Shown here: in pieces, positions 12,536 to 24,996 of the stretch
Layout of the letters: each line of letters starts with the position of its first letter
Position numbering within the stretch: the first letter of the stretch is position 1
Source: Hypomyces perniciosus
Lineage: Eukaryota > Ascomycota > Sordariomycetes > Hypocreales > Hypocreaceae
DNA length: 64,000 nucleotides
Assembly (NCBI GenBank): GCA_008477525.1
Contig: SPDT01000001.1
Coordinates: 1,178,001-1,242,000, forward strand
Reading direction: 5' to 3'
The notes under the pieces: model-generated
Database searches by the model: none
Told to the model about the DNA's origin: nothing
What the model saw: the letters and a program-made list of their open reading frames with translations, nothing else
Translations under genes and position numbers: made by a program

Positions 12536-13946
12536 TTATGCGTTATTCATTATGCAGATAAAATTGAGGCGGACAAATCCATGCCATGATCAATGTAGAA
12601 CAATAGCAAGGATTGAGCCAACGAGTCACTCCAGATCCCTGACATGGTTAGTAGACGGTTAGACGGGTAGGTTAGATCGCGGCAGGTAATCTGTCACACA
12701 ACAGCGATCAATTGGTAGTGGGCGACGAGCATAAAGATAGCTCTGGAATCAAGCAATTAAAGAATCTGGTTTTCTACCTAATAAGCGAAAATAGCTATTA
12801 TTTAAATACATAAAGACACGTATCTTCCTCATGACCATCTTGGCGGCCATAAGTTAGGTCGTGACGCACACCACGGAGTAATAAATCCACATATGCGAGC
12901 TGCTGTTTCCCCTTCACCTACATAACCTAATTTAGGAGACTACTCCGTATCTACGGAGTACTCCTAACTCCGCAGCGTCAACGCGTAGACTCTAATTAAG
13001 GGAGGGATTACTGTGTGTCGCTAATTTATGGGTTGGGATTCACCCTGGCCCTTACACTGGAGACGGTGTGAGCCTAATAGCTGGCCAGGCGCGTAAATAT
13101 CGGAGAGCCGGGATCAGGGCCAGCAGGATATGTACGGAGTACCATACGCCCCTCCATCTTCTTATTTTAAATGAGACGAGAAGAGCGCGCCTTCTGGTCT
13201 TATATCTTGGTGGTACTACCCTCTTTACCACAGCTTGCAGCGCTTCCTATAACCTGCGCTTTTAATGGGCGACGGTTGCAGGTTCCAGAAGAGGAAGAGC
13301 ATGGTGGCACGCTCCATGGCCTGTTAAGGAAAAAACCGGGTGAGACAACTGCTTATTGTGTCTCATTCAGCACTCCTTACCTCGTATTCAATTGCAAATG
13401 CCGAGTTGATTTCATCGTACGAAGTAGTATTGGGACTGACTCAAGAATAGGGGCAGTACTCCGTATAGCTCGAACAACGCTCAGCACTAGTGCTATTCTG
13501 GACTTAGTATCCCGGATGTCACCTTTTTAGCAGGGCGAGCTGAGACTCTACTCGTATTTGAAAACCCCGCTATCTTGTGAGCAAGGTGCTGGTCGTCCGA
13601 GAGGATACACAGGAACACTGGAGTAAGAACTCCGTAGAGATACCGAAAAGGAAAGATACCGTACCGCCCCTTGTTACAAAATGGGTTATTGCTTGCTTAG
13701 TTTGTTGCTCTCAGACAAATTTGTATGCCTTATTACATAATGTAAAAGTCCATTTGTTAATAGAAGATTCCATAACAAATACCGAGGAAAATAAGAATCG
13801 ATAAAAATCGATACAAAGCTTTGGTATTTGCATTCTTTTAAGAGAGGAAGCAAATAATAATGCATTGTTGAAAGCCAGCGGCCTTATTTTGCGAGTGCCT
13901 TTCCTAGACCCATTTTCTGAAAAAAGGGGAGGGGGGGGCGGTATCT
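12536..13946. other. Intergenic DNA, no gene supported
   Basis: Ordinary composition. Open frames here (longest about 119 codons, 13171-13530) show no recognisable domain, and I do not support them. The stretch is rich in the palindromic motif TACGGAGTAC and its parts (for example near 12945, 13131 and 13459). A run of G lies at 13929-13938. Confidence 0.5.
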
Positions 13947-15125
13947 TTAATACTTGCTCGGAACACTGGCGGCCGTCGAAACGAGTGGAATGTCGTCAGC
14001 GCTAGCGTGCAATCCCGTCGTCACTGAACCGTCCTCGAGCTTATGACCCCTAAAGTCGGGCCAGCCATTGCTACAGGAGGATCCCAATTGCCCTTGGCTC
14101 TCATCGATAGATTTGTGCGGTACACTGGGACTGCTGACGTGGGAGGTGATTTGGCCTTTGACAGCCCGAAACAGGGGGCCCAGTGTAGGGAGAGAAGCGC
14201 AGATAATGAGGATTGTGCCTTCAGCAAAACCCAGGATATCGATATAGGGGATCGCATCTAGAGTACAGTTATGGTTAAGTATAATTGAGTTAAACGGACT
14301 AAGTCGGGATGCGCCATACATGTGGGATCGGTGCCAAGCATGGCGAAGACGCTCCTGAAGATGGCAATTTTATAGACCGATACTGTAAAAGCCAGTGCAC
14401 TGAGACTGAGAGCTATACAGACAGCGATTCGGTTTTTCAGAGGCATATTAAGGCGCATGACGAATGGTATAGGATAGAAGGCAAAGAAAAGATCAAGAAA
14501 AGCCGAGTATATTGATGTCGCGTAACCCAGTTGCATCATAATTTCCGGAGGGCCGCATTTTCCCCCCTTAATGCTCTTGTCCCATTGATACGCAACCGGC
14601 TGGCACATGGTGACCCAATAAATGGAGGTGGCGAGGATGCTGGCCTGGGATGTAAGGCCTAGAGTCCAGAAAAGAATAGCTGTCTTGCGTCCATAGTTAA
14701 GGATTCGTTTGAGGATGGCGATAATAGCAAATTTAGGGAGAGAGAAGGTCCATATAAGGACGAAGCTGGCGATAGCGTTCCATTTAATAGCTTGGGAGAC
14801 CTCGTATTGTGTAAGCGTGTCAATGTGTTTCCCCAGGCCGTAGCTGGCGGCAATCGTGATGAATATGCACGACAACAAGTAGATGACGAGACAGGCTACA
14901 GTGATATAGTCGTCGAGTCCCAGGCTTCCCAGTTTACCTGGCAAAGATATTGCGCGGCAGATGAGGCGAAGTATGACGATAACTGTATGGCTCAGATGTC
15001 AGCATTACATACTCTGTATACTGTATACTGTAACAAGGTGCTGACGAACCGCAAGTGGGAGCGAACAGAGCCCAGCACACATGTTCAATCCTGGCTTGGT
15101 TGGCCAGTTCCTCCCACGAGGCCAT
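13947..15125 (-). CDS. Fungal rhodopsin-domain (SAT4 family type) integral membrane protein
   Basis: Three exons on the minus strand: 15125-15029, 14982-14320 and 14257-13947 (356 aa). Intron 1 is 46 bp (GTATAC...CAG, branch-like GCTGAC). Intron 2 is 62 bp (GTATGG...TAG). Phases fit exactly. The ATG has an A at -3. The product has hydrophobic helices in the seven-helix pattern of this family: first helix ending IVILRLICR, then the signature 'GLDDYITVACL', a long helix after LLSC, the 'QAIKWNAIASF' and 'LPKFAIIAILKRIL' helices, the 'MCQPVAYQWD' loop, and 'ICASLPTLGPLFRAV' before a hydrophilic tail of about 75 residues. Members are plasma-membrane proteins, usually of unknown function. They have no retinal-binding role that I can infer here. 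The gene looks intact, with no RIP stops. It is convergent with the HET pseudogene. Confidence 0.85.
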
Positions 15126-15354
15126 TTGGAGGTGGTGATGCGAAGACAATTACGGTCTTATCTGATCAACGATGGACCTCAGCTTAGGCCGAGAAGCTAA
15201 GGAGAAGGAGGATGTATAACTGACAAAGGATTGCATGAATGGATGAACGAATGCGTTCGTGGGAGGACCAAAATACTAATACCATTTGCCTTGCAACGGC
15301 TGCCAGAATCCACACTGCCGATAGAATTACATAGTGGAGAGAAGAAGACGGCGT

Positions 15355-15377
15355 CGTCTCCGCGTCTCCGCGTCTCC
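15355..15377. repeat. Short tandem repeat CGTCTCCG
   Basis: Three consecutive CGTCTCC units separated by a G. Confidence 0.8.
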
Positions 15378-15975
15378 ACTAGGCACGTTTGGGTCCTAGA
15401 TCCGAGACTGGATAACCGAATCGGGGTCTCGGACTGGGACTACGAGTTAGACGGTGGCAGGGCTAGCATGGTCCACCACGAACCACAGCTCATCAATGTC
15501 TCTGGAGATGGTGGACAAACAGTCGGCAGATCTAAGTAGTACTACTACTACCCATGGTGGTATTTTTTTTTAAATGCCTGATGACCTGCAGAGACGTCGG
15601 TGTCGACTAAAATTCAGAATAAGTGATAGAACAGCAGGGCTGTGGAGGTTGGAGTGTAGAGTGGGCGGGAACGAGCAAGTGCAGACCAACGATCCCAAAG
15701 CCTTCGAACAACCAGACAAATTTTGGATGAATTGAGAAGATTTAGTTACCTGGGAGAACTTTATTAATCCTCCACGGGGGAATCACAAGATCCGATAAAG
15801 CGTAAGAGAAGAACACAATTGGAGATATGGGGCAACTAACCTACTCGGAAGAGTGAACGCACGCCTAAACCGAAGCAGAATATATTTGCAACACTGCTTC
15901 TATCTTCTCAATTTCCGGAAGGAGACATCAGGATTTTCCATACGCGCCGGTGATGGTATGTGGTTTGTTGGGGGG

Positions 15976-16006
15976 AAAACACAAACACACACAAACACAC
16001 ACAAAC
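15976..16006. repeat. Low-complexity ACACACAA tract
   Basis: Repeated ACACACAA-type units on the plus strand in otherwise ordinary intergenic DNA. Confidence 0.8.
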
Positions 16007-16690
16007 CACCTACACAAACCTATGGGTAAGACGTGCTGTATCACGGCTAATAGAACCACGAAGCCGTCGATACTGACGCGTAAAAGACACTGCGGATCAT
16101 TTGATCATGATGCCAACAGCTGGATTCAACTTACGCTGGCTCTCCAGCGCACCTGTGGCCGTCACAAGCAAAGCTGGGTTCAGGAAGTTGATGGGGGAAG
16201 TTGATGGGGGAAGAAGGTTGATGTGTATTAAACTAAGACTGTCAGCCTATCTTATATAACTACCGCCTAATACAGCTGCTGCTGTATTTGGCAGTAGTTC
16301 TGTATTAGGTAAGATACAAGAAGGAAACATCTGTTGGGGACGGGCATGTCAGTTAGTCCCGACAAAGTGGATGTCGCGAGAGCTGCAGCACAACTTGCTC
16401 GCTCCATGACAAGCCTGTCACCGGAGCAAAGCATAGAGCAGCGGCAAACCAATATATCCTCTATCTCTATGTGACTCGTTTCCTCGCGATCGAATACAAT
16501 ACGATGGACTGACAACACGCGATGCCCTGATTATCGCCTCTGATGCGTTATTCGCAGACGACACGGAATCAAGATGACCATCATTCAGATACATGATAAG
16601 GATCTATGGAGGACTTGTTACGTGAACGTCGGGGCTGCAAGACAGCATCACGACTTCTATAACAGAAGCAGAGGTCTTAGGACTTAAATA

Positions 16691-17840
16691 CACTATAAAG
16701 GAAAGCTATTATAAATTATTCTATTGTTAATTTAATAAGAAACTTTTTATAATTGTTTTATTAAATTAATATAAAGTTACAAATATGTTTATAAGGGAAT
16801 AAGACTTTATCTATTAAAAAGGAAAAATACATTTATTTTTTACTCTATAAATAAAACACTTACATAAGCAAGCAATATACTATAAGAAAGAGAAAATTTT
16901 ATAGATTATTAAAATATATATTATAACGATATTCTATAATATTGTAAGGAATAAAAGCTTAACCTAAATTAAACTTAAGCTAAACCCAAGATAACCTTAA
17001 GTATGAAACATTAGGCATTCACTAGTTTCATTCTAATGACTCAACTCCTTTAAGCCACAATTCCTTCAGACTACGAGGACATGAAGTCATAAGGAATAGA
17101 CTATTGGAATCCTTATTCCTTAGACTTCCATATAACCTTATAATCGGCTTAAATATGTACCCGAAGTCCGAGATAAATGAATATAAAAGGGAGGTGGTTT
17201 CTTGATAAGAACTTGGTAGATCATCAATCTTCATACCTTAATAACTTCTTTAATACTTGTTTCCTGATTATATAATATATATCATTTTATTCCTTATCTT
17301 TGGCGCTATCACATGACATTACGCATTAGTCACGTGACCCTGGCTAATCCACCACAATCGCCGTTACCGATAAGCCTCCTTACCTTAACTATATTCGGTT
17401 ACCTCTATTACGCTATTTACTTATAACCTTAACAATATATAATGCACTTTATACTATTATAGTTTAAATAGTATTATTTTCTCCACTTAAACTTTTCATT
17501 ATATTAAAAGTACTATTTTATTAATTTCTTTTAATAGTAAATATAATATCCTTTTAATTTATATCCTTTAAGTCTTTATAGCTAATAATATTCCTTTAAA
17601 GTTTTAGTATCTAGTTTAATAGTAATAATCTTAAAATCTTAATACTTTATAATTAAAATCTATTTTTAAAAGTATTATAATCCTATATTTATTTTAACTA
17701 TCTTTTTTTTTAAAAGTATACTATATATTTATATATAATATAAGTGACTTAAAATACAATATAGTGTTTTTTATAAATAAGGTTATTTATAGTATAGTCT
17801 CTTTATATATAAAAACATATAAGTTTTACTTATATAGTTA
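16691..17840. other. AT-rich flank of island 1, possible LTR remnant
   Basis: Composition falls toward the RIP level from about 16690, with a patch of more ordinary sequence at about 16990-17400. That patch has a TATAAAAGGGAGG promoter-like element at about 17182 and a TATTGGAATCC start-like motif at 17102, reminiscent of a Copia LTR. I found no paired ends or target duplication, so I do not call an element. The rest (17400-17840) is very AT-rich with no recognisable content. Confidence 0.35.
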
Positions 17841-18213
17841 TATTAAAATAACAAGGTTATACTAAACTGTATTTAAGTATAGCTTCTAGGAAACTGCATT
17901 TAATACAGCAATAAAGAAACAACTAAAAGTCTACTGGATAAACAATAGAATAAATAATTGAATTGTATTTAATTTAATAGCTAAAAGCTATAGAATATCT
18001 AGTAATATACGGCTAGTATAGAAGTAATTATATAAACAATAGCTTTATTTTTTATAATAGTCCTTTAACCTAATAATAGGTATATTATAGTAGAATTAGG
18101 TTTATAGCTATATTCTTATTTTCCGTAAAATTTATTTGTATATAAAATCGCTTAAATTGACTTACAGCTAATAAACAGGAAACTATTTTAATTAGATTTC
18201 TTATAATGCCTAT

Positions 18214-18252
18214 AATAATAATAATAATAATAATAATGATAATAATAATAAT
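18214..18252. repeat. (ATT)n tail of LINE copy 1
   Basis: ATA/ATT triplet array with one ATG interruption, directly at the LINE 3' end and before the target duplication. Confidence 0.85.
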
Positions 18253-19049
18253 ATTTTATAGTATAAAGGCCACTAATCCTAGTAAAGTAAAAGGATATAC
18301 TATACTAGGTTTAACTATAGTATTACTAATGAATATATAAACTCCCTTATATAGCATTTTATTGCCTTAAAGGGCATAGTCTTTTAGCTTTACTTTTATT
18401 AATAGGTTAAAAAGCTGCAAGTATTTTGTATAGTATATTAGGTAATTAAAATTAGCTTCAATTTAAAAAGCTAGCCTATATTAATTTGTAAGCGATTTAA
18501 TAGTAAACTATTAATAAATCCTTTAAAAAATAAAAAAGTAATAATATAAAAGAAAAGATTAAATAATTAAAATTAAATACAGTTAAGCTTTTTAGCAGTA
18601 TAGGTATATTTTATTAAAAAAGTTAAAAGCCTGCGCTATTTAAAGAAAAAAGTTATAGCTAGACTTTAATAAATAAAAAGTCAGCTTATAAATTAAAAAA
18701 GCTAATCTTTATTATTATACTTCATTAATCTTTTTATAATAAAAGATATAATTATATACTTTCTTTTTACTGCAATTATAGGTTATTAATATATTTTTAT
18801 ATTAAAAGTATTTATAATACTGTGCGAAATCCCTATATTAAAACTTAATAGCTAATAAATAATAAAGTTTTCTTTATAGGATTATTAGTTTCTTAAAGTA
18901 TTTAAAGTCTACTATTAATTTAAATAGGCAGTATATATTAAATATATTCTCTTTCTATTAGCTTTTAAACCTAATCTTTAATTTTACTTTAACTTTTTAT
19001 TAAAGGAAAGTAAATATAAATATGATATTTATTAACTTTAATTATTTAC

Positions 19050-19273
19050 TGTCACAGGCTAGGCCATGTCTCCCGGAATCACGACTACGCCGAATCCGGA
19101 AATGCGACCAATACTAGACCGCTTGCCTAATTAGGAAACAACCTCGGCAACAACCCTACGCACAACTATATAACGTATATGTAGCTAGTATAGAGCTTCC
19201 TTCCTTCAGCTATAGATAGACAATACAGAGGTGCCCTAACTGTATGCTTTCCAGTTAGGCTATACCCGTTACA
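19050..19273 (+). repeat. Gypsy-3 solo LTR nested in LINE copy 1
   Basis: 224 bp running TGTCACAGG to CCCGTTACA, the reverse complement of the LTR at 62888-63113. Flanks are a perfect 5-bp duplication TTTAC (19045-19049 and 19274-19278). It is much less mutated than the surrounding LINE and keeps many CpA and CpG sites. Orientation is given relative to the sequence as printed; by the polypurine tract of the element at 62888 this LTR reads in the sense direction here. Confidence 0.9.
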
Positions 19274-22200
19274 TTTACAGTTTAATTTTATTAATTAATT
19301 TATAGTTTTATTCCTTTATATCCTTTAATAGCTCAAGTATTACTCAATATATATATATTTTATTATATATACTCTTTAATCTTTAACATTTAATAAGGAT
19401 TTATTAAAATAAATTTAAAAGTATACCTTTTTAATAATATATTACAGCTATATTATTTAAGCAAATAATAATATCCTTTATATTATTATTATTAATTAAA
19501 GTAACTTTAACTCTTTATAAAGCCTTAGCTACTTTACTATTAAATATATTTATTAAACTAAATTAATTATATTTTATTAAAACTTCTTTACTATTTTACT
19601 ATATAAAAAAGCTATAGTTAATAGCTTTTATAGTAAAGTATAGATTATCTATAAATACTATTATATTTTAAAAGACTATTATAGCTCTTTAATTATTAAA
19701 TTCTTTAATAGGTTTAATTTTATTATTTAACTAAAACGTTTAAATTCTAGTTGATTTTAAAAAAAGGGCTAGTTTTAAGTAACTTTTAATAAATTATATA
19801 GTTTATTATAGCTTTATTATAAATATTAGTATAGCTTACTTATATATATATTAATTTAATTAAATTTTATAAATAAAAGGATATTAATTATTTAGGAATA
19901 GTAGTTTAATTATAAATTAAAGGTTTAAATATTAAAGAGTTATATTATTAAAAGGATTTTTCTTTTTATATAAAATTAATATAAAAGTTATATTTTATAT
20001 TATAAAAATAGCCTTTATAACTATTTTAAAACTTAAAGTTATATAATTAAAAAGGTATTATATTTTATATATACCTAGGCCTTTATACTATACCTTTAAC
20101 TTATAATATAATACTAGTTTTATATATATATAAACTATTTAATATATAAAGTATAAAGCAGCCTTTTAAATAAAGTTTAAAATACTATATAATATATTTA
20201 TTACTATTTAAGCTTTATAGCCTGCTTTTTAATATATATTTTAATATTAAACTTTTAATTAAAGAAAATACTTAACTATTTAATTGCCTCTTCTTTAAAT
20301 ATAGTTTTTAAAATATTATTATATATCACTAATAGATTATTTTATAAATAGTATTTTAAAAAAATATTACTTTTATTTTTTTAAAATTCAATAATATCAT
20401 ATTATCTTTACTTTATTATTAATATTTTTAAACTTAGCTATAATTTAAGCTATTATTTAATTAAACGAGTTATTAATAAATAGAAATACTATATTATTTA
20501 TATAGCTAAACTTTTATAGATTATTAAAAAGGGATCATTTAATAGTTATTATTTAAAGTTAAGTAACGGCAGTAAATAAATAATATATTAAAGCTATATA
20601 AAGTAAAAAAAAGATTAAAAATACTAGTGATTTTTAAAAGAGACTATAGTTTAAAAAAAGTAGTTAAGTTATTATCTTTTATGGTTTTATTTAAACTTTA
20701 TAGTTTATTATAAACAAAAAGGCCTATTTAGCTATATAGTTAAGTTAACTTTATTTTTATAGTTAAAAGGTTAATTTATTAATAAAAACTATATTAAAAG
20801 CCCTTTAAATATTAACTATAATAAAGGTAATTACTTTACTATTATAAAAAGCTAGTTTAACTTTATAGACTAAAGCTATAATTAAATTAATATTAAATCT
20901 CTTCAAAAGGGCGCTAATTTATTTAATATCTAATATTTATTATATAATTATAGTATATATAATTCTTTATATAATCAAGCATTTAAGTCCTTTACTTAAA
21001 TAAAAAAAAGAGATTAGCCTTTAAGCTTTTAAGGATAATAAATCTCTTTTCCTTAATTTAAAGATTATTATTATTTTAATTAACTTAAAGGCTAATAAGT
21101 AATATTTAATTTTAAAGTAAATTTTATAAAAAGAGTAAATATATTTTTTTAATTATTAATTAATAATGCTATAAAAGGTCTATTATAATATTATTAATAT
21201 TTAAGGATATATAATATATATATATTATAGCTGCTAGTGCTTTATTTAATAAAACTATTAAAAGGAATTTATTTATTATTATTAATTAATTAAAGACTAT
21301 AAATCTGTAATATTATTAACTATTATATATCTTTTAAATATAATATTATAAAAGGTAATACCCTTTTTTTTTAAAAAAGGTAAAGATTTAATTACTAATT
21401 TATAGTAATAGTAGTTAAAAGACTAATAATAGCTTTACTAAGGAAATTATATAAAAGATATTTTTACTTTTTTTAATAGTATTAATAATATTTTACTAGT
21501 ATACCCTTTTAATATTCTTTATTATCTGTTTAAAGGATTTTCTAATATTATAAAAATAAATATTTAATAATATAACCATAGTTCTTTTAATAGCTAAGAA
21601 AACTTAATAGCTTTCTTTATATTTAACCCTTTAGTATAATTAAAAAGGTAAATAATTTAATAGTTAGTTTATTATTTTAATTAATGTATAGAAAACTAAA
21701 AGTAAAGCTTTAACTATTTAATTTATAGCTATTATTATTAATTAAAGGGGGAAGAGTTAAATTTCTTTTTTAATTAATATTCAAAAGTAGTCTTTATTAT
21801 TATCTCCTTTAACTTTTAATCCTTTAAAGGGTATTAAATAATAAATTAAAGCTAGGATTATAATATTTAATATAATATAATTAAAGCTAGTAAATAGGTA
21901 TCTTTTTAGTATAGCCTTTATTAATAGGATATTTAAAAATGCTAGGTTAATTGTATTGCTAAGTATATATATTAAAGTATTTAGTAGGTTAAATAGAGAG
22001 AGGCTAGCTTTAAAAGCCTAATTAATTATTACTATATTTTAATTTTAATTATTAATTGCCTGCTATAAAGAGTATATTATATTAAAGTCTTTTATTATTA
22101 TATAGTTTAATAATTAACTATATAAATAAAGTTATAAAAGCTTTAAGTATATTATATTTTTTATAAAGGTTAATAATTATAATTTTATTCATATAGATTT

Positions 22201-24393
22201 ATAAAAGATTTTAAATCGTTTTAATAAATAGTTATTTAATTAAAATCTTTATTCTTTTCTTTATATATATATAAAAATTTAAAGTTAAATACTATAATTA
22301 ATTTAAGTTATTATTAAAGAGAAGGTTTAAAATTCTTTATATATTATTATATAGCAATAGCCCTTCTAAATATTATTTATATATAGTTTTTATATTATAA
22401 TAATATTATAGCCTTTTTTAACTATAAAGGTAAAAGTCATATTATATATTAGCTTTATTTTATTAATATTAACTTAAAATATCTTTTAAATCTTATTATT
22501 TTTATAGTTTAAGTTTAATCTTTTAAGATTTATTTACATTATTAAAAGTTATTATCTTTAAGTATTGCCTTTTCTTTTTATTTAAAACTATAATAACCTT
22601 TTTACTACTAATATATATAATAATAAAGGGATATTAATAGTTATTATATTTTAAGTAATATTTCAAGGCTTAATAGCTAAAAGGTAAATTTATTAAAAGA
22701 CTTTTACCTTTTATTACTATACTTCTTATAGTTTTATATTTAAAAGGTATATTAGCGTTTTATAGCTATAGAAAGTTTAAGTTAAATACTATTAATATAT
22801 AGCTTTATATACTTTTAAATAGTTAATATATTAAATATTTAATAGGCAGATTTATATTTTATATTTAAGGCTATTATAATGGCAGTATTTAAGTTTCTTT
22901 TTATATACGTATTAAAAGTAACAGTTTTAATAGTTTTTATATTATATTAAAAGGTTAATCTTTTATCTTAATTTTACTATTTTATTAAAGTTAAAAAAAG
23001 TAAACCTTTTATTAAATAGTTTAAGGAATAAAACCAGTATTATTTTCGTTTCTTAATTTTTATATAGTTTTTTTAAAATTAAATATTGATTAAGTTTTAG
23101 TTAATTTATATTTTTACTTTTAGCTTAATAGCTTTAAATAAGTCTATTTTTATATTATTAAAAAAGCTTATAATTTTCTTTAAGCAGCCTAGGATTATAT
23201 ATATAAACTATTATTAAGCTACTTTAACCTTTATAGCGCTTAAATAAGTATTAATCTTTTTGTTATTAAAAAGCTATTATTATTTAATCTTTTAATTAAT
23301 TAAGGTTATTAACTATTTTATTTTTATTACTAATATTTAAAAAACTATATTAAATCTTTATTTAATAATTTTATAATAATTATATAAATATAATATACTT
23401 TATATTATTATATTATTAATTTTAAATGTAATATAATAAGAATTTATAAATTCTGTTTAATTTTAATTAAAGGAATTCTTATTTAATATACTTTAAAAGC
23501 CATAATAATATATATTTCAAGGTATATTTAATATAATATATTAAGTAGGAGGCTAGTATATAGTTTATTAATATAAAAGTTTTAAATAGCTTGAAATTAT
23601 AATTTAATAGTAATATTATTAATACTATAATACTTAATAAAGCTTTAAATTATTTAAATAGTAATATTATATCTTTTATTTATTAAAAGTTATATTTTAA
23701 TATTATTAAATACTTTATAAATTATATAGGAAATCGCTATATAGTTATTAAATAAAGCTTAACTATTAACTTTAATACTTTTTAAAGCTTTAAAAGTATT
23801 AATTTTAATATTTAATTATATAAAAGATAATAGTAAAGAGTTTAAAGGATTAAATATTATAAAACTATAGTTACTATTAATATTAGGCTTTAAATTTAAA
23901 TAAATCTTAATATAATAGTTTTCCTTTAACTTTATATTAAGCTTAATAGTAATAGTATTAATATAAAGTTTTATTTTTACCTTTATGAAAATAATATTTT
24001 TTACTTTCTATTATAGCTTTTCAAGTATATATATTTTTAGGTTAAAGGAACTGCTGCTTATAGGCTTTAGAGCTACTATAAGTAAAGGTTTAGTATATTA
24101 TGACTGTATTGGTAGTATTATAAATAAAAATATTAATATAAAGTACTAAGACCTAGTGCTATAGGAGGGAAGTGCTTATAATACCTATTATAAGTATTAT
24201 ATTAAGTTTAAGGTAGGCAGGGAAGCTGGTTTTAGCTTAATTGTTATTATTAAGGAAAAAAAAGAATTACTAACTTATACCGAAGTTCCTCTAGAACTCG
24301 GTCTTAGCATTAAGCCTAAGTCTAGGTCTAGCCGGAATAGGAAGGTTATTTAATTACACTAAAATCGTTGCTTTTTAGCCCTCCTTTTTAATA

Positions 24394-24996
24394 AATTAAA
24401 ATAACTGGAATTACTTTAACAGCTATTTTATTATTAGCTTTACTTTATATATAAAGCTATTTATATAGGTATAGGTTTAACTTATTTTATTATATATTTA
24501 TAGTAACTATTTTAATTAAATAATATATAATTAATAGCTTTTAAAACTCTATTAACTTTATATTTAAGTTTTATTATAAACTTTTAAAATTTATTAATAT
24601 TTTGCTTTTATAAAGCTTTATAGTCTTTTAAAAAGTATTTTTGTTTATTATAGTTATAATAAATAACCTTTACTTTTCCCTTTAAATAGTATTTAAATTT
24701 ATTTACTTAAACTTTTTATTATTAAAGCTAATACTATATTTTATTGCTTTTGACTTTAATTTATATATCTTTAATATTTATAAATTTATTTAAATTACTA
24801 TTATCCTATTTTTATATTTAAATAGTGTTTATAAACTAAATTATATATATTTATATATTCTTTAATAAATTTAATAATACTTTTATTTTAAAAGAATTTA
24901 TAAATTTCCCTTTTAACCTCTAGTTTAAATTTTTTATAAAAATATTTAATAAAAGTAAAGTTTCTTTATTTAACTTTAAAAATATAATTCTTAAAG
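24394..24996. other. RIP-mutated AT-rich spacer
   Basis: Very AT-rich sequence between the split Copia-1 LTR and the Gypsy-1 LTR. No open frames or LTR ends. It is probably an older repeat, which I could not assign. Confidence 0.4.

Larger units (their letters stand above)
15126..16690. other. Intergenic DNA and simple repeats, no gene supported
   Basis: Upstream region of the rhodopsin-domain gene. It holds short tandem repeats (listed separately), a duplicated GTTGATGGGGGAA unit near 16186-16213, and unique sequence. Open frames of 60-100 codons in several frames (15231-15539, 15950-16204, 16267-16518 minus) show no domain and mutually conflict. I see no tRNA-like structure. Confidence 0.5.
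18214..24174 (-). mobile_element. LINE (Tad/I-like) copy 1, full length, heavily RIP-degraded
   Basis: The reverse complement aligns end to end with the copy at 51711-57432: 5' end (CTTCCCTCCTATA), ORF1, endonuclease, reverse transcriptase (near 20940-21090, the block matching LKPGKRD), RNase H (near 19560-19720) and the 3' end ending in an ATT microsatellite tail (18214-18252). Target duplication is CTTATAATGCCTAT at 18200-18213 against CTTATAATACCTAT at 24175-24188, 13 of 14 matching. Without the solo LTR nested at 19050-19273 the element is about 5.73 kb. No frame is open. Confidence 0.85.
17841..24393 (-). mobile_element. Copia-1 solo LTR split by a full-length LINE
   Basis: The two LTR parts (17841-18213 and 24175-24393) join to the uninterrupted LTR at 7463-8042. 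After removing the LINE and one target duplication, 578 bp remain. Flanking 5-mers are AGTTA (17836-17840) and AATTA (24394-24398), a target duplication with one G/A mismatch of the RIP type. No Copia internal sequence flanks it, so this is a solo LTR. Confidence 0.85.

Noticed and set aside
13171..13530. 119-codon frame in island 1
   Set aside because: No recognisable domain; a second frame overlaps it and the start lies within intergenic palindromes. Could be real but not supported.
17102..17277. Possible Copia-type LTR with TATAAAAGG box
   Set aside because: No paired terminal ends, no target duplication and no second copy in the window.
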